NCBI GenBank assembly: GCA_002390675.1
Contig: DGPZ01000019.1
Span: 10,329-74,328, forward strand
Origin: Deltaproteobacteria bacterium UBA4427
GTDB taxonomy: Bacteria; Myxococcota_A; UBA9160; UBA4427
Direction: 5' to 3'
DNA length: 64,000 nt
Within the stretch, counting starts at the first letter, position 1. Each line of letters begins with the position of its first letter. The translations under genes were made by a program, and so were the position numbers. Positions 33,765 through 42,320 of this stretch are shown piece by piece. The notes beneath the pieces are model-generated. The model was not told the DNA's origin. It was given only the letters and a program-made list of their open reading frames with translations, and did no database searches.

Positions 33765-34558
33765 GCGCCGCCACGCGAATATCACCTCCAGCGCCAATCC
33801 CGCTCATCTGCGCGAACTGGAAGATGAATCTCTCGGCCAGCGAAGCAGAACCTTATGCCGCAGCGCTTCGCGCCCGCCTAGGGGACCGTTCCGCCGACTT
33901 GAACAAGGCCTTCGAGGTAGCAATCGCTCCGGCCCATCCCGTCCTAGACCGCCTCGGTCGGGCGCTGGAGGGCTCCGGGATTGCCTTGGCCGCCCAAAAT
34001 CTCCATGCGGAGGAATCCGGCGCGTTTACAGGTGAGGTCTCACTTAGGATGCTCGAAGATTTGGGATGCCACTTTGCGCTGATCGGGCACAGCGAGCGGC
34101 GCCAGATCTTCGGCGAAACCGATGCGCAGATCGCCGAGAAGGCAGCCAGACTGGCTGGCTCGGCGGTGAAGCCGATCCTTTGTGTGGGAGAAACCCTTGA
34201 GGAACGCGAGCAGAAACGGACCCTCGAAGTGGTCGAACGGCAACTTGGGAGCGTTCTCGACCAGGTGGATGGGCTCGAGGGCGCGATGGTGGTAGCCTAC
34301 GAGCCCGTCTGGGCCATCGGTACCGGTCGCACTGCGACGCCCGAGCTCGCCCAGGAAGTTCATGCTGCCCTCAGAGCAATGCTGGAAACGCGCTGGGGAA
34401 CGGTCGGGACGCAGACAAGAATTTTATACGGCGGTTCCGTGAAGCCGTCGAATGCGAGAGAATTGCTCTCGCAGCCCGATATCAACGGTGCCCTCGTAGG
34501 AGGGGCTAGCCTCGATCCCGAGGCCTTTGCCGAAACCGCCCTCGCCTGCCTTAACTGA
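33761..34558 (+). CDS. tpiA: Triosephosphate isomerase
   Basis: Interconverts dihydroxyacetone phosphate and glyceraldehyde 3-phosphate. 265 residues with complete active site: ICANWKMNL (catalytic Lys), FALIGHSERR (catalytic His) and VVAYEPVWAIGTG (catalytic Glu, then the mobile loop), and YGGSVKPSN for phosphate binding. About ten extra residues precede the first strand. Translationally coupled to pgk through the ATGA overlap; 36 bases separate it from secG. Confidence 0.97.
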   Translation: MSAATRISPPAPIPLICANWKMNLSASEAEPYAAALRARLGDRSADLNKAFEVAIAPAHPVLDRLGRALEGSGIALAAQNLHAEESGAFTGEVSLRMLEDLGCHFALIGHSERRQIFGETDAQIAEKAARLAGSAVKPILCVGETLEEREQKRTLEVVERQLGSVLDQVDGLEGAMVVAYEPVWAIGTGRTATPELAQEVHAALRAMLETRWGTVGTQTRILYGGSVKPSNARELLSQPDINGALVGGASLDPEAFAETALACLN

Positions 34559-34594
34559 GCCAGACCGGGTTCGTTTAAACTGGAGAAAAGCTTC

Positions 34595-35020
34595 GTGGAG
34601 ACTTTCGTCTACACCCTTCATTTTGTGGTCTGCCTGATTCTGATTGGCGTTGTCCTACTTCAGCGCGGCAAGGGCGCCGACCTGGGGGCCAGCCTCGGTG
34701 GAGGTGGGGGCAACACTATCTTCGGCAGCCGCGGGGCAGGTAACTTCCTCACCCGAATCACTACGGCCGCCGCGGCCATTTTCATGGGCACGTCCCTAAC
34801 CCTCGCGTATATCGGGTACCAGAATTCTGATATACAGCTCTTCGATTCAAGCGAACCTTTCGAGATTCCAGTCGAAGGCGCGCCCTCCGACAGCGATTCG
34901 GCAGGTGGCCTGCAAGAAATCTCGCAAGAGGCAGACGGCCTGGTCGAAATCGCTCCTGCGGATGACGGCGCGTTGACGGATGACGGATCAGCCGGGGATT
35001 CAGCAGAAGAATCTCAATAA
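34595..35020 (+). CDS. secG: Protein-export membrane protein SecG
   Basis: Subunit of the SecYEG translocon in the inner membrane. GTG start at 34595; first membrane helix VYTLHFVVCLILIGVVLLQR, then the conserved glycine-rich loop GKGADLGASLGGGGG and IFGSRGAGNFLTRITT, and the second helix AAAAIFMGTSLTLAYI. The last ~55 residues are an acidic Asp/Glu/Ser-rich tail, longer than in E. coli SecG (110 residues) and typical of deltaproteobacterial relatives. It follows tpiA closely and precedes tRNA-Leu(GAG). Confidence 0.95.
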   Translation: METFVYTLHFVVCLILIGVVLLQRGKGADLGASLGGGGGNTIFGSRGAGNFLTRITTAAAAIFMGTSLTLAYIGYQNSDIQLFDSSEPFEIPVEGAPSDSDSAGGLQEISQEADGLVEIAPADDGALTDDGSAGDSAEESQ

Positions 35021-35099
35021 TAATCAGCGCATTCGGACGCATTCCCGCTCACAAAACCTGTGCGGGCCCTCACGCGTTCGTTATGATGCGCGGCCCGGT

Positions 35100-35186
35100 G
35101 CGGCGGTGGCGGAATTGGTAGACGCGCCAGCTTGAGGGGCTGGTGGGGGCAACCCCGTGGAAGTTCGAGTCTTCTTCGCCGCACCA
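35100..35186 (+). tRNA. tRNA-Leu (anticodon GAG)
   Basis: Acceptor GCGGCGG pairs with TCGCCGC ahead of an encoded ACCA. The D-arm TGGCGGAATTGGTAGACGC is the leucine type, the anticodon stem is CCAGC/GCTGG with loop TTGAGGG (GAG anticodon), and the class II variable arm (TGGGGGCAACCCCG) is a clear hairpin before AGTTCGAGTCT. CCA is encoded. It shares its D-arm sequence with the tRNA-Leu(CAG) at 16381. Confidence 0.95.
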
Positions 35187-35861
35187 CTTGTAGATCCTTG
35201 GCTTGACGCGTCTGATCCTCACAGGCGTCTTGATGCGACTCGGCTGCCGCAATTGTTGCAGCGATGTCGCATCGCCTACTCAGTCAAAGTTGTTCGGAGC
35301 GCTGTGTAGTCGCGCTCAATCGGTGGGAGCACCGACGGGGCTCCGCACGCAAGTGCCGATGCCGCCGACATCCAGCCAACTCTTTCGGCACTCCATCAGC
35401 TCAGGCCATCTCAATAGGGCCGGGTCTGCCTGCCGCCCGCCTAACTAAAGATCCGGCCCCAGTCCCCAGGACGGTACCAGCGCGGCTCTTGAAAGCAGGC
35501 CCGAGTGTTGCCGTCGATCAGGCCCTGCTGCCTTTATCGACTCGACGCGCGAATCGATTTCAACTCTCTCGAATGCGGGTGGCATCGGCGCGAAAAAGAC
35601 AGCACACGCGACTTGGTTCAAGAGGGTCGTACTTATCAAAAGTACGAGTCCTATGCGGCGGAAGCTGTACATTCTTAGGTCCGCCCTTCTGTGGATCAGC
35701 TGTCAGGAAAATGACGCGCGTCTACCAGAGCGGATCGGTCTGCGCTGAATAGCCAGACGGTCAACGTCCGAGACGGACTGCAACGTTACCAGACGTGCGT
35801 GCCCTGCGGTCGCTAGCCGTCAACCTCGGATCTCGTGCGGAGCAGCGCTTGCGCCTGCCCG
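35187..35861. other. 675-base stretch without a confident gene
   Basis: Between tRNA-Leu(GAG) and the end of the WS/DGAT-like gene no family-matching protein is encoded on either strand. The only frame with a plausible feature is the small one listed at 35445-35672. No integrase, att-like tRNA duplication, insertion-sequence ends or long repeat were seen. Confidence 0.6.
35445..35672 (-). CDS. Possible small secreted or lipoprotein (hypothetical)
   Basis: 75 residues starting MYSFRRIGLVLLISTTLLNQ, which has the two arginines, hydrophobic core and small residues of a signal sequence, followed by VAC (an imperfect lipobox). The remainder (AFERVEIDSRVESIKAAG) shows no known domain. A GGCGGA stretch lies about eight bases before the ATG. 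It lies downstream of tRNA-Leu in an otherwise empty region. The signal-like start is the only support, so chance cannot be ruled out. Confidence 0.3.
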   Translation of the reverse strand: MYSFRRIGLVLLISTTLLNQVACAVFFAPMPPAFERVEIDSRVESIKAAGPDRRQHSGLLSRAALVPSWGLGPDL

Positions 35862-37283
35862 CTATCCCTGCACGCCCACCGCACGAAGCGCTGGCCCGCG
35901 CGATTCCGTGCTGATTAACAAGGATGCTACTTCGGCCTCTACGCCGTCGCGTAGCAACCCAACGTCGGGAACGATGTCCGGATCGCAATTAAATGAGAAG
36001 AAGAGCGAGCCCGCATAACTCATTACGGTGATCCCTAGGCCTGAGGTGTCTTGAAGCGGCAGGATGCCATAACACTCTTCGAGCTTCGCGCCGTTCAGGT
36101 AAAGCGGTTGTTGCGGGCCCGGGCTTTGCAAAACGGCAAGCTGTCCGTTTTCGATTCGCTTGAGTGCACGGGCGCCAATCGCGAAGAGGCGCGCGGCAGT
36201 CCAAATGTCGCCACTCGCTAGACTCTCCGCGGAGGCGAGATTTTGCTCGCTTCGAATGCGTCGCGTCTGCTCGCCCAGAAGATCCTGCCGTGCTTCCCCG
36301 GACGCTTCCCAAACCGGAAGCTCTATGACCCACGCCTCCGCCGTTTCGCCTGTAGCATCGAGAATCGGAGTCACTGCGCGAAGGTCAACAGTCGTCGGGC
36401 TGATCTTAAGACCCTGCACGAAGCGGCGAAGCGCACCTGTTAGAATCGTAAGGACGGCGTCGTGCACCGTTCCGCCAATAGTTTGACGAATCGCCTGCAC
36501 TTGATCGAGATCGACCTCCTGAACCGCATAGGAACGATGCGGACTCAGGTTGCCATCGAAGGGCGACTCGCCCGCTGGACGAATCTGATACCCCAGAGCA
36601 CGAAGAACGTTCTGCGCGCGCTTTTGCACGAGACTAGACGCGCGAGCAGGACTTTCCCAGAATCGCATAGCGCGACTCACAGCGCGACGAGAAGGGCTCC
36701 AGCGCCTGATCACTTCCTCGCCAAACAACTCTACCGGAGAAGGCGCTGGCCTAACGAGCGCCCGCGTCGCTTTCGGCAGCGGAGCATCCTCGTCGGCAGA
36801 AAGTAAAGCCTGCAAAAGGTCTGCCCCTTCAAGATGCGCGAGCGCCTTGTGCATCTTAAGGATCATCGCGAAGCGTCCACCTTCAAGACCTTCAAGCACC
36901 CAACAATCCCATAGCGGGCGCGATCGATCGAGCCGAGTTGCAGCGATTCGAGACGCCGTGCGACAAAGCTGCTTGTGGCTTCCGGGGCGCGGAAGGCTGG
37001 ATTGCCGGAGATGGAAGTCGAGGTTGAATTCCTGGTCATCCACCCAAACAGGATGGCCGTCTAGCGGCACCCGGCGAAGCTTCGCGCGCAGGCGCGGGAG
37101 CTCCGGGAGTCGCGCGTTCACGATCCCGCGAATCTTCTCAAAATCGACGCCTCCTTCCTTCGTAGCGAAGGGCCCCGAATCAAAAATAAGGATCATCGCC
37201 GTGTGCTCGCGTCGTCGCGAAGACTCGTTCTCTAGATAGTCCGCGCATTCATCAGAAAGGCGCTCGTAGTAGATTCTGGCCAA
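35862..37283 (-). CDS. WS/DGAT-family protein with lost HHxxxDG motif
   Basis: 473 residues align end to end with wax ester synthase/diacylglycerol acyltransferase proteins: DRSRPLWDCWVLEGLEGGRF before the active site, GTVHDAVLTILTGALRRF in the middle and GITVMSYAGSLFFSFNCDPD at the end. The catalytic HHxxxDG, which takes the acyl-CoA and alcohol, is replaced: the aligned stretch is KMHKALAHLEGADLL, where the second His is Lys and DG is lost, with one residue deleted. Acyl transfer is therefore unlikely, though the lipid-binding fold could be kept. It reads in the same direction as TetR and the alpha/beta hydrolase, 109 bases after the latter. Confidence 0.85.
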   Translation of the reverse strand: MARIYYERLSDECADYLENESSRRREHTAMILIFDSGPFATKEGGVDFEKIRGIVNARLPELPRLRAKLRRVPLDGHPVWVDDQEFNLDFHLRQSSLPRPGSHKQLCRTASRIAATRLDRSRPLWDCWVLEGLEGGRFAMILKMHKALAHLEGADLLQALLSADEDAPLPKATRALVRPAPSPVELFGEEVIRRWSPSRRAVSRAMRFWESPARASSLVQKRAQNVLRALGYQIRPAGESPFDGNLSPHRSYAVQEVDLDQVQAIRQTIGGTVHDAVLTILTGALRRFVQGLKISPTTVDLRAVTPILDATGETAEAWVIELPVWEASGEARQDLLGEQTRRIRSEQNLASAESLASGDIWTAARLFAIGARALKRIENGQLAVLQSPGPQQPLYLNGAKLEECYGILPLQDTSGLGITVMSYAGSLFFSFNCDPDIVPDVGLLRDGVEAEVASLLISTESRGPALRAVGVQG

Positions 37284-37392
37284 GGTTCGATTCCTCGGGT
37301 GATCGACCGCGTGAGGCGGACGAAATCATGTATTGCCTGAATCGTCGCCAGGCATGTGGCGGCCGATCGATTGGACGAGAGCTAAGCGCGAC

Positions 37393-38622
37393 CTAACTCG
37401 CCGCCCTCGTCTTTTCCGTGGCAGTCGCGAATGGCGCAGCGCCCGTCTCGAAGAGCGTTTCCGCAATAATCGAACGCAGGATCGGCTTAATATCAGACTT
37501 CATGGTCGCCATAACATGCCCCGAGGACATCCAATCGATCCGCGGCTTTCCCCAGTGTCTCCACAGCGCACGCGACTGATCTGGACGCGTCACGCGATCC
37601 GCAACGCCTGCGTAGATAAAGCGACGATCGACAGGAAGCTTCGGTTCGAAAGTGAGAGGCGAAACCGGATGCATGACTTCGGTCACCAAGCCCCAATCGG
37701 TCTGCAAGTCACCACCGTAAGCTAGGTAGGCCCACGGCTCGTTGTCTCGAGCAAGTGCTGCGAATTCGACTGCCGGGATCCCGGCTATCACACAGGAAAG
37801 ATCCTCTATGAATGCCGAGGCAAGCGAGACCGTGTAGCCACCGAGGGAGATGCCGTGGAGGCCGATCGGAGCGTCACTTCGCTCACGAATCCACCCAACC
37901 GTGCGGCGAATATCCCAGACCGCTTGGCTGAACAGATGCAGCATGTTCGCGTATTCGGGCTGCAACAGACCGCCGCCACTGAATACTGTCGAAGACCGCG
38001 GGCCATGCAAAGGAAGCACCGGCATCAGCACGTTCATGCCAAGTTCTTCATGCATCCAATCCGCCGCGAGGCCGCGGATATTCGCGGTTGGACTTCCCAT
38101 GCCGAAACCATGGGTCGAAATCATCCAAGGGCGATCGCCGCCCTCGTGCTCGAGGATGTACGCCGTCGCAGTGCCGTTATCGTCGTGGGATAGCCAACGC
38201 TCGCGCCCCGGTTCGCCGGGATGCGGCTCATATTCACTTTCGAAGACCAGCTCTTTATAGGCGGTCCTGCCACCGAACCTAGACGTCTCGCGGTCAGTCA
38301 GGGTGAACGCTCGCAGTTCCGGCGGCGTCTGGTGATAAGCCATCGGATCATCGAACCAGCCGTTGCCCTCGATGAACTCGCGCATGGCCAGCAGCTCTCT
38401 ATGCCCATGTCGCACGTGCTGCGCATCGGGAACGCCGACCATTAAGCCCACAAGAAGCGTAAAGCTCCCATCTATCAAGGCCTCCGCGATCAGTCCCGCG
38501 TTAGGCTCAACCGCCGGTACATCCCGGTAGCGCTCTTCCTTGCGAAGAACGGCCAGGGTCTCATTCATCATCGCCGCAACTTCAATCGCCGGGGCGGTCA
38601 TCCACTTCATGAAACTGCTCAT
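37393..38622 (-). CDS. Alpha/beta-hydrolase family protein
   Basis: 409 residues. The nucleophile elbow is IGLHGISLGGYTVSL (G-x-S-x-G), preceded by the oxyanion-type block PWMISTHGFGMGSP, and a late histidine is offered by WMSSGHVMATM. The ~150 N-terminal residues form a mostly helical cap or lead region. No signal peptide is obvious, so it is probably cytoplasmic; a carboxylesterase or lipase-like activity is likely. ATG 38622 is used because it overlaps the TetR stop at 38619 (ATGAGCA context), so both are coupled. It lies upstream of the motif-less WS/DGAT homologue; together with TetR this suggests a lipid-handling unit. Confidence 0.82.
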   Translation of the reverse strand: MSSFMKWMTAPAIEVAAMMNETLAVLRKEERYRDVPAVEPNAGLIAEALIDGSFTLLVGLMVGVPDAQHVRHGHRELLAMREFIEGNGWFDDPMAYHQTPPELRAFTLTDRETSRFGGRTAYKELVFESEYEPHPGEPGRERWLSHDDNGTATAYILEHEGGDRPWMISTHGFGMGSPTANIRGLAADWMHEELGMNVLMPVLPLHGPRSSTVFSGGGLLQPEYANMLHLFSQAVWDIRRTVGWIRERSDAPIGLHGISLGGYTVSLASAFIEDLSCVIAGIPAVEFAALARDNEPWAYLAYGGDLQTDWGLVTEVMHPVSPLTFEPKLPVDRRFIYAGVADRVTRPDQSRALWRHWGKPRIDWMSSGHVMATMKSDIKPILRSIIAETLFETGAAPFATATEKTRAAS

Positions 38623-39260
38623 CCGGCCTCCTGAATGAGCACGGTGTTTTTGCACACCATGCGAAGCAAACGTTCAATTAGGCGGTCGGCAATCGCTTCG
38701 CAGTCGGTTTCGCCCTGTTCGATGGCATTCGCGACCTGCACACGCGTCATCGCCCGAATCATCAGCGCCATCTCAGCTGGATCGTCATCATGAAACACGC
38801 CCGAAGCGGCACCGGCTGACAACATCTCGGCATGCGCGTTCTGGCCCGCATCCCAAAGCTCGCCAACGACCTTGCCCTGGGGCCGCATCGCCCACGAGAT
38901 CTGGCTGCGCACGTGAATACGTGACCAAGCTTTGTGCTCAAACAGGTAGGAGACAAAGGCGCGGGTCCCGTCTACAAGCTTGGTCAGTGGATCATTGGCC
39001 GCATCATGGGCCCTTTGCACGGACTCAAACATCTCTCGCCCGCGCAAGATCATGATCGCTTCGTAGAGGTCCTGCTTCCCAGGAAAGCTCCCATAGACCG
39101 TCTTCAGCGAGACCCCAGCCTCACTGGCGATCTGCTGCATGGTCGCGTTCTCGAAGCCGTGTTCGCCGAAAACAGTCTCGGCGGACTCGAATATCAGGTC
39201 CTGATACATCCGCGCCCGGGCGTCCTCTAAACGAGACGCAGCAGCGGTTTTCTTAGGCAT
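38619..39260 (-). CDS. TetR-family transcriptional regulator
   Basis: 213 residues. The N-terminal helix-turn-helix is typical (IFESAETVFGEHGFENATMQ followed by IASEAGVSLKTVYGSFPGKQ), and the ligand-binding helices follow, with little sequence similarity expected. A basic stretch precedes the domain (PKKTAAASRLEDARARM). It lies divergent to the intact WS/DGAT gene across 306 bases and upstream of, and overlapping, the hydrolase, so it probably represses one or both directions. A possible operator pair (TTCTGAA and TTCAGAA) is in the gap. The inducer is unknown; a fatty acyl or related lipid would fit the neighbours. Confidence 0.9.
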   Translation of the reverse strand: MPKKTAAASRLEDARARMYQDLIFESAETVFGEHGFENATMQQIASEAGVSLKTVYGSFPGKQDLYEAIMILRGREMFESVQRAHDAANDPLTKLVDGTRAFVSYLFEHKAWSRIHVRSQISWAMRPQGKVVGELWDAGQNAHAEMLSAGAASGVFHDDDPAEMALMIRAMTRVQVANAIEQGETDCEAIADRLIERLLRMVCKNTVLIQEAG

Positions 39261-39298
39261 TGATCAATCCCCCAATTCGCAAACACGGTGTCGACAAC

Positions 39299-39343
39299 TT
39301 CTGAATCGGTCGATTACTCGAAAAACAGTCTAAAACTTCAGAA
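39299..39343. promoter_or_regulatory. Possible TetR operator: inverted TTCTGAA/TTCAGAA pair
   Basis: TTCTGAA (39299-39305) and TTCAGAA (39337-39343) are reverse complements of each other, 31 bases apart, in the gap between the TetR gene and the intact WS/DGAT gene. Each is close to a self-complementary core. The arrangement is suggestive but short. Confidence 0.25.
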
Positions 39344-39479
39344 ACCGTCCACAGCTGTCTGCGCCCTCTCACATGCGCCGTAGAAGCGTAGCGCGCTTCC
39401 TACGCGTCTAGACCGCTCAAGACCAGCAACATTGAAATAGTCACTAACCCATGGAGAACTTCACATTATTTATGAAAAA

Positions 39480-39508
39480 TTCTTGAATTGCTTAAGGAAA
39501 TCTATATT
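39480..39508 (+). promoter_or_regulatory. Possible promoter of the intact WS/DGAT gene
   Basis: TTCTTG (39480-39485) and TATATT (39503-39508) have a 17-base spacer in the most AT-rich part of the gap. The -10 is good, the -35 weak. It predicts a leader of about 50 bases. Confidence 0.4.
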
Positions 39509-39566
39509 TTCCGACTTATCTGACCGATACCCTTGATCAAAGATCCGCAGGCACCAGGAAACCAAA

Positions 39567-41000
39567 ATGCAACAGCTCACCCCCCAGGACACCGCCTTTC
39601 TTTCCATCGAGACCCCCGAACTCCCCACTCATATTGGCGGCCTCGTCTTTCTCCGTCCGGAGGCAGGAAGTGGATTCGGCTTCGCCGCCTTCGCGGAGTT
39701 CGTCCGTGAGCGACTCGGAGCCGTCGACCGTTTCTCCTGGCAATTGCAGGAAGTCCCGTTCGGACTCGATCGCCCCTATTGGGTAACGCGCGAGAATTTT
39801 GATCCGGCAGACCACATTCATGAAATTCGACTGCCGGCGCCCTACTCCCACGAGTCGCTGAGCAAATTAGTGGGTCGGATCTTTGAACGCCCGATGGACC
39901 GCAGTCGACCGCTCTGGGATATGACCTTGATCGGAGGTCTCCCCGGCGGACGATACGCGGTTCTCTGGCGCACCCATCACTGCATGATGGATGGCGCTTC
40001 CGGTGCGAGCCTGACTGAGCAGCTCTTCGATATCACGCCCGATGCGAAGCGCGAGATCGCGCCGAAGCTGTCCGAGGATGCAACCGCCGGCGAACGACTG
40101 TCGACCTCCAAGATCTACGGTCGCGCCATGATGAACGCGAGTGTTCTGCCACAGAAGCAGTCAAAGTATTTGGGACAGATCGCCAATAGCCTACTCACAA
40201 AGGATAAAAAGGAGACGAAAGACAAGGCGGGGTCCTCGACATCGGAATCGGACAGCAATGTTCTGGCTCCCAAGTCTCGCCTAAACGGCGTCGTTGGCCC
40301 CCACCGCGGGTTCGCTTGGTCCTCTGTTTCCCTCGACGACGTAAAGCGCATTAAAAATACGCTCGGTGTCACCATCAACGATGTCGTTCTTGCGATCACC
40401 GGCGGCGCTGTTCGCGACTACCTCGAAGCCCGCGGAGGACTCCCTTCAAAGTCCTTAATCGCCTCGGTTCCTGTTTCGATGCGCGCCAAGGGCGACACCG
40501 CGATCGGCAACCAAATACGTGAGCTCCCGATCTATTGGGGAACGGATTGCGAGGATCCGATTGAACGCCTCACCGCAATCCACAATCACGCCTCGGAAGC
40601 GAAGCGAAAAGCGCACGAAGGCGACGCCTTCGACTTGATCGGCATGGTGAGCGAAGCGCTCCTTCCTGGTGCGCTGAATCTCCTCATGCGCGGTGCGGCC
40701 AAAGCAGGCGATCACATGCCTCTACCGGCGAATGCCGTTGTCTCGAACGTGCCGATGGCACCTATGCCGCTCTACTGCGCCGGCGCGCTCATCGAGCAGG
40801 TGATACCGCTCTCTCTTCTCGCGCCGACTCAAGGCCTCAATATCACGGTTCTAAGCTACTGCGGCGAGCTGCATTTCGGCCTCGTCCATGATCCCGCACT
40901 CGTGCCGGAGGCTTGGGACCTTGCCGGGTTGATCGGAAAGAACCTGCAGAAATTGCAGGGCGCCCTCGATCGCGAATTCGAAGACTCGATCAGCGCGTAA
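39567..41000 (+). CDS. Wax ester synthase/diacylglycerol acyltransferase (intact motif)
   Basis: 477 residues starting MQQLTPQDTAFLSIETPELP. The active-site motif is intact: RTHHCMMDGASGASL gives HHxxxDG. Flanking blocks fit the family: MDRSRPLWDMTLIGGLPGGRY before it, GVTINDVVLAITGGAVRDYL, and VVSNVPMAPMPLYCAGALIE plus GLNITVLSYCGELHFG toward the end. It esterifies fatty acyl-CoA with fatty alcohol or diacylglycerol to make storage lipids at the membrane. A Lys/Glu/Ser-rich spacer lies near residues 210-235. It is divergent to TetR and convergent with a DsbA-like gene. It is the only one of three WS/DGAT sequences in the window likely to be active. Confidence 0.93.
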   Translation: MQQLTPQDTAFLSIETPELPTHIGGLVFLRPEAGSGFGFAAFAEFVRERLGAVDRFSWQLQEVPFGLDRPYWVTRENFDPADHIHEIRLPAPYSHESLSKLVGRIFERPMDRSRPLWDMTLIGGLPGGRYAVLWRTHHCMMDGASGASLTEQLFDITPDAKREIAPKLSEDATAGERLSTSKIYGRAMMNASVLPQKQSKYLGQIANSLLTKDKKETKDKAGSSTSESDSNVLAPKSRLNGVVGPHRGFAWSSVSLDDVKRIKNTLGVTINDVVLAITGGAVRDYLEARGGLPSKSLIASVPVSMRAKGDTAIGNQIRELPIYWGTDCEDPIERLTAIHNHASEAKRKAHEGDAFDLIGMVSEALLPGALNLLMRGAAKAGDHMPLPANAVVSNVPMAPMPLYCAGALIEQVIPLSLLAPTQGLNITVLSYCGELHFGLVHDPALVPEAWDLAGLIGKNLQKLQGALDREFEDSISA

Positions 41001-41058
41001 GCCGCATAGCCGCCAGCGTAATTTTACAATCGCCGCTCCGGCCCCATGGCCTAACGCA

Positions 41059-41694
41059 CTAGATAGTGACCAGACCTTCACCGCGTTCAAGGCTGCGATC
41101 GATCCAACGTCGATAAAGTTCTTCGGGATGCGCGCCCACGATCACCGCGTCGTTGTCCGCACGTCGAATTGCGGGCACGCCGGACGCTCCGAATTCGCGG
41201 GCCTCTTCGTGATCCCGCAATACCGAAGCTTCGATTGAGGGATCCTCGGCCACTCCAAACGCCTCGCTCGGCAGGCCCTGCCCGTCCCATATCTCGCGCA
41301 AAACATTCAGGGATGAGATGTCGCGGTTTTCCGTAAAATAGGCACCCATTAGGCGATCGTGCATTCCACGAAATGCCTCGGGGCTTACGCGCGCCGCAGC
41401 CTTGGCCACAAGGTGAGCCGGAATGCTATGCGAGGGCGGCGATTCGCCGGAAGACCAAGCATTGAACTCGCCCGCATCCGGATCCGCTCCGGGCCCACTC
41501 CAGCCTTCGGTGTACCGCCGGAATTTCTCCACATCTCGGCCGCGCCTTTCGACTGGACGCAGCAAATACGCCTTCCATACAATCTCGATCTGGCCTTCAT
41601 ACTCGTCCGCGAGACGTTCGAGGCGACGTGACGCGTTCCAGCACCACGGACAGAGATAGTCAGACCATGCATAAAAGCGGACAAGCTCCGGCAT
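41059..41694 (-). CDS. DsbA-like thioredoxin-fold protein (FrnE/HCCA isomerase type)
   Basis: 211 residues with start MPELVRFYAWSDYLCPWCWN, a CxxC (CPWC) redox or glutathione-type active site after the first strand, and FGASGVPAIRRADNDAVIVG, the cis-proline loop (GVPA) of thioredoxin folds. No signal peptide, so it is cytoplasmic, like FrnE or 2-hydroxychromene-2-carboxylate isomerase relatives. ATG 41694 is preferred to 41766, which would overlap the upstream flavin-reductase gene; the two genes are 10 bases apart and likely co-transcribed. It is convergent with the WS/DGAT gene. The substrate is unknown. Confidence 0.87.
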   Translation of the reverse strand: MPELVRFYAWSDYLCPWCWNASRRLERLADEYEGQIEIVWKAYLLRPVERRGRDVEKFRRYTEGWSGPGADPDAGEFNAWSSGESPPSHSIPAHLVAKAAARVSPEAFRGMHDRLMGAYFTENRDISSLNVLREIWDGQGLPSEAFGVAEDPSIEASVLRDHEEAREFGASGVPAIRRADNDAVIVGAHPEELYRRWIDRSLERGEGLVTI

Positions 41695-41704
41695 CGGTAC
41701 CCCG

Positions 41705-42190
41705 CTAGGAGGCCGGCTCGAAGCCGCCGTAGCTCCCTCGAAAGTAGACCAGTGGTTCACCGTCACGAACGTGGGACTCTTCGATTTGTCCGACGCAGAG
41801 CACGTGATCGCCTGCCTCGTGCACGGCGGTTAGGCGGCAATCTAGATTTACGAGCGCACCCGAAAGAAGCGGGGCACCAGTCGTTCCTTCGAATGTTTCA
41901 ACGCCTTCGAAGCGCTTAAACTCGTCCTTCTTGGAAGCGAACTTGTTCGACAGATCCGACTGGTCGGCGCGCAGCACATTGACTCCGAAACACTCGCCTT
42001 CCTGAATCACGCCTGTCGTCACCGACGTCTTTGAGGCGCACACGAGCGCCAATGGCGGGTCCAGCGATGCACCACTGAAGTCGGACACGGTCATGCCGTG
42101 AATCTGATCACCGGACTTGGACGTAATGATCGTGACCCCGCTCGGCCATGACCCCATTGCTGCCCTGAACTCGTCCGCATTAATCGCCAT
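41705..42190 (-). CDS. Flavin reductase-like domain protein (FMN-binding)
   Basis: 161 residues in the flavin-reductase/RutF-HpaC fold. Blocks: ADEFRAAMGSWPSGVTIITS (N-terminal), GMTVSDFSGASLDPPLALVC (FMN phosphate and isoalloxazine site) and CFGVNVLRADQSDLSNKFAS. It would reduce flavin with NAD(P)H, usually to feed a monooxygenase, but none is encoded next to it. The stop is 10 bases before the DsbA-like start; the upstream UbiB-like gene ends 130 bases away, so a wider operon is possible. Two cysteines (one in the FMN region) are not conserved features. Confidence 0.92.
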   Translation of the reverse strand: MAINADEFRAAMGSWPSGVTIITSKSGDQIHGMTVSDFSGASLDPPLALVCASKTSVTTGVIQEGECFGVNVLRADQSDLSNKFASKKDEFKRFEGVETFEGTTGAPLLSGALVNLDCRLTAVHEAGDHVLCVGQIEESHVRDGEPLVYFRGSYGGFEPAS

Positions 42191-42320
42191 GCTCGTCTCC
42201 GCTCCTGTCGCTCACTCGGCTATGCCGAGCGAATTCTTCATAATCCTTACCGCCTCCCGCTTAGGAGAGTTCCTAACGCTAACACGCCTCAGGCCATCGA
42301 GGCCCGGAGCTGTTGGGGCT

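Noticed and set aside
35070..35252. Open frame on the minus strand across tRNA-Leu(GAG) (CGEEDSNFHGV...)
   Set aside because: It is the antisense translation of a leucine tRNA, a well-known spurious annotation; its residues are dictated by the tRNA sequence.
35187..35861. Integrated element or attachment site next to tRNA-Leu(GAG)
   Set aside because: No integrase, no repeated tRNA 3' end and no phage-like genes follow the tRNA.
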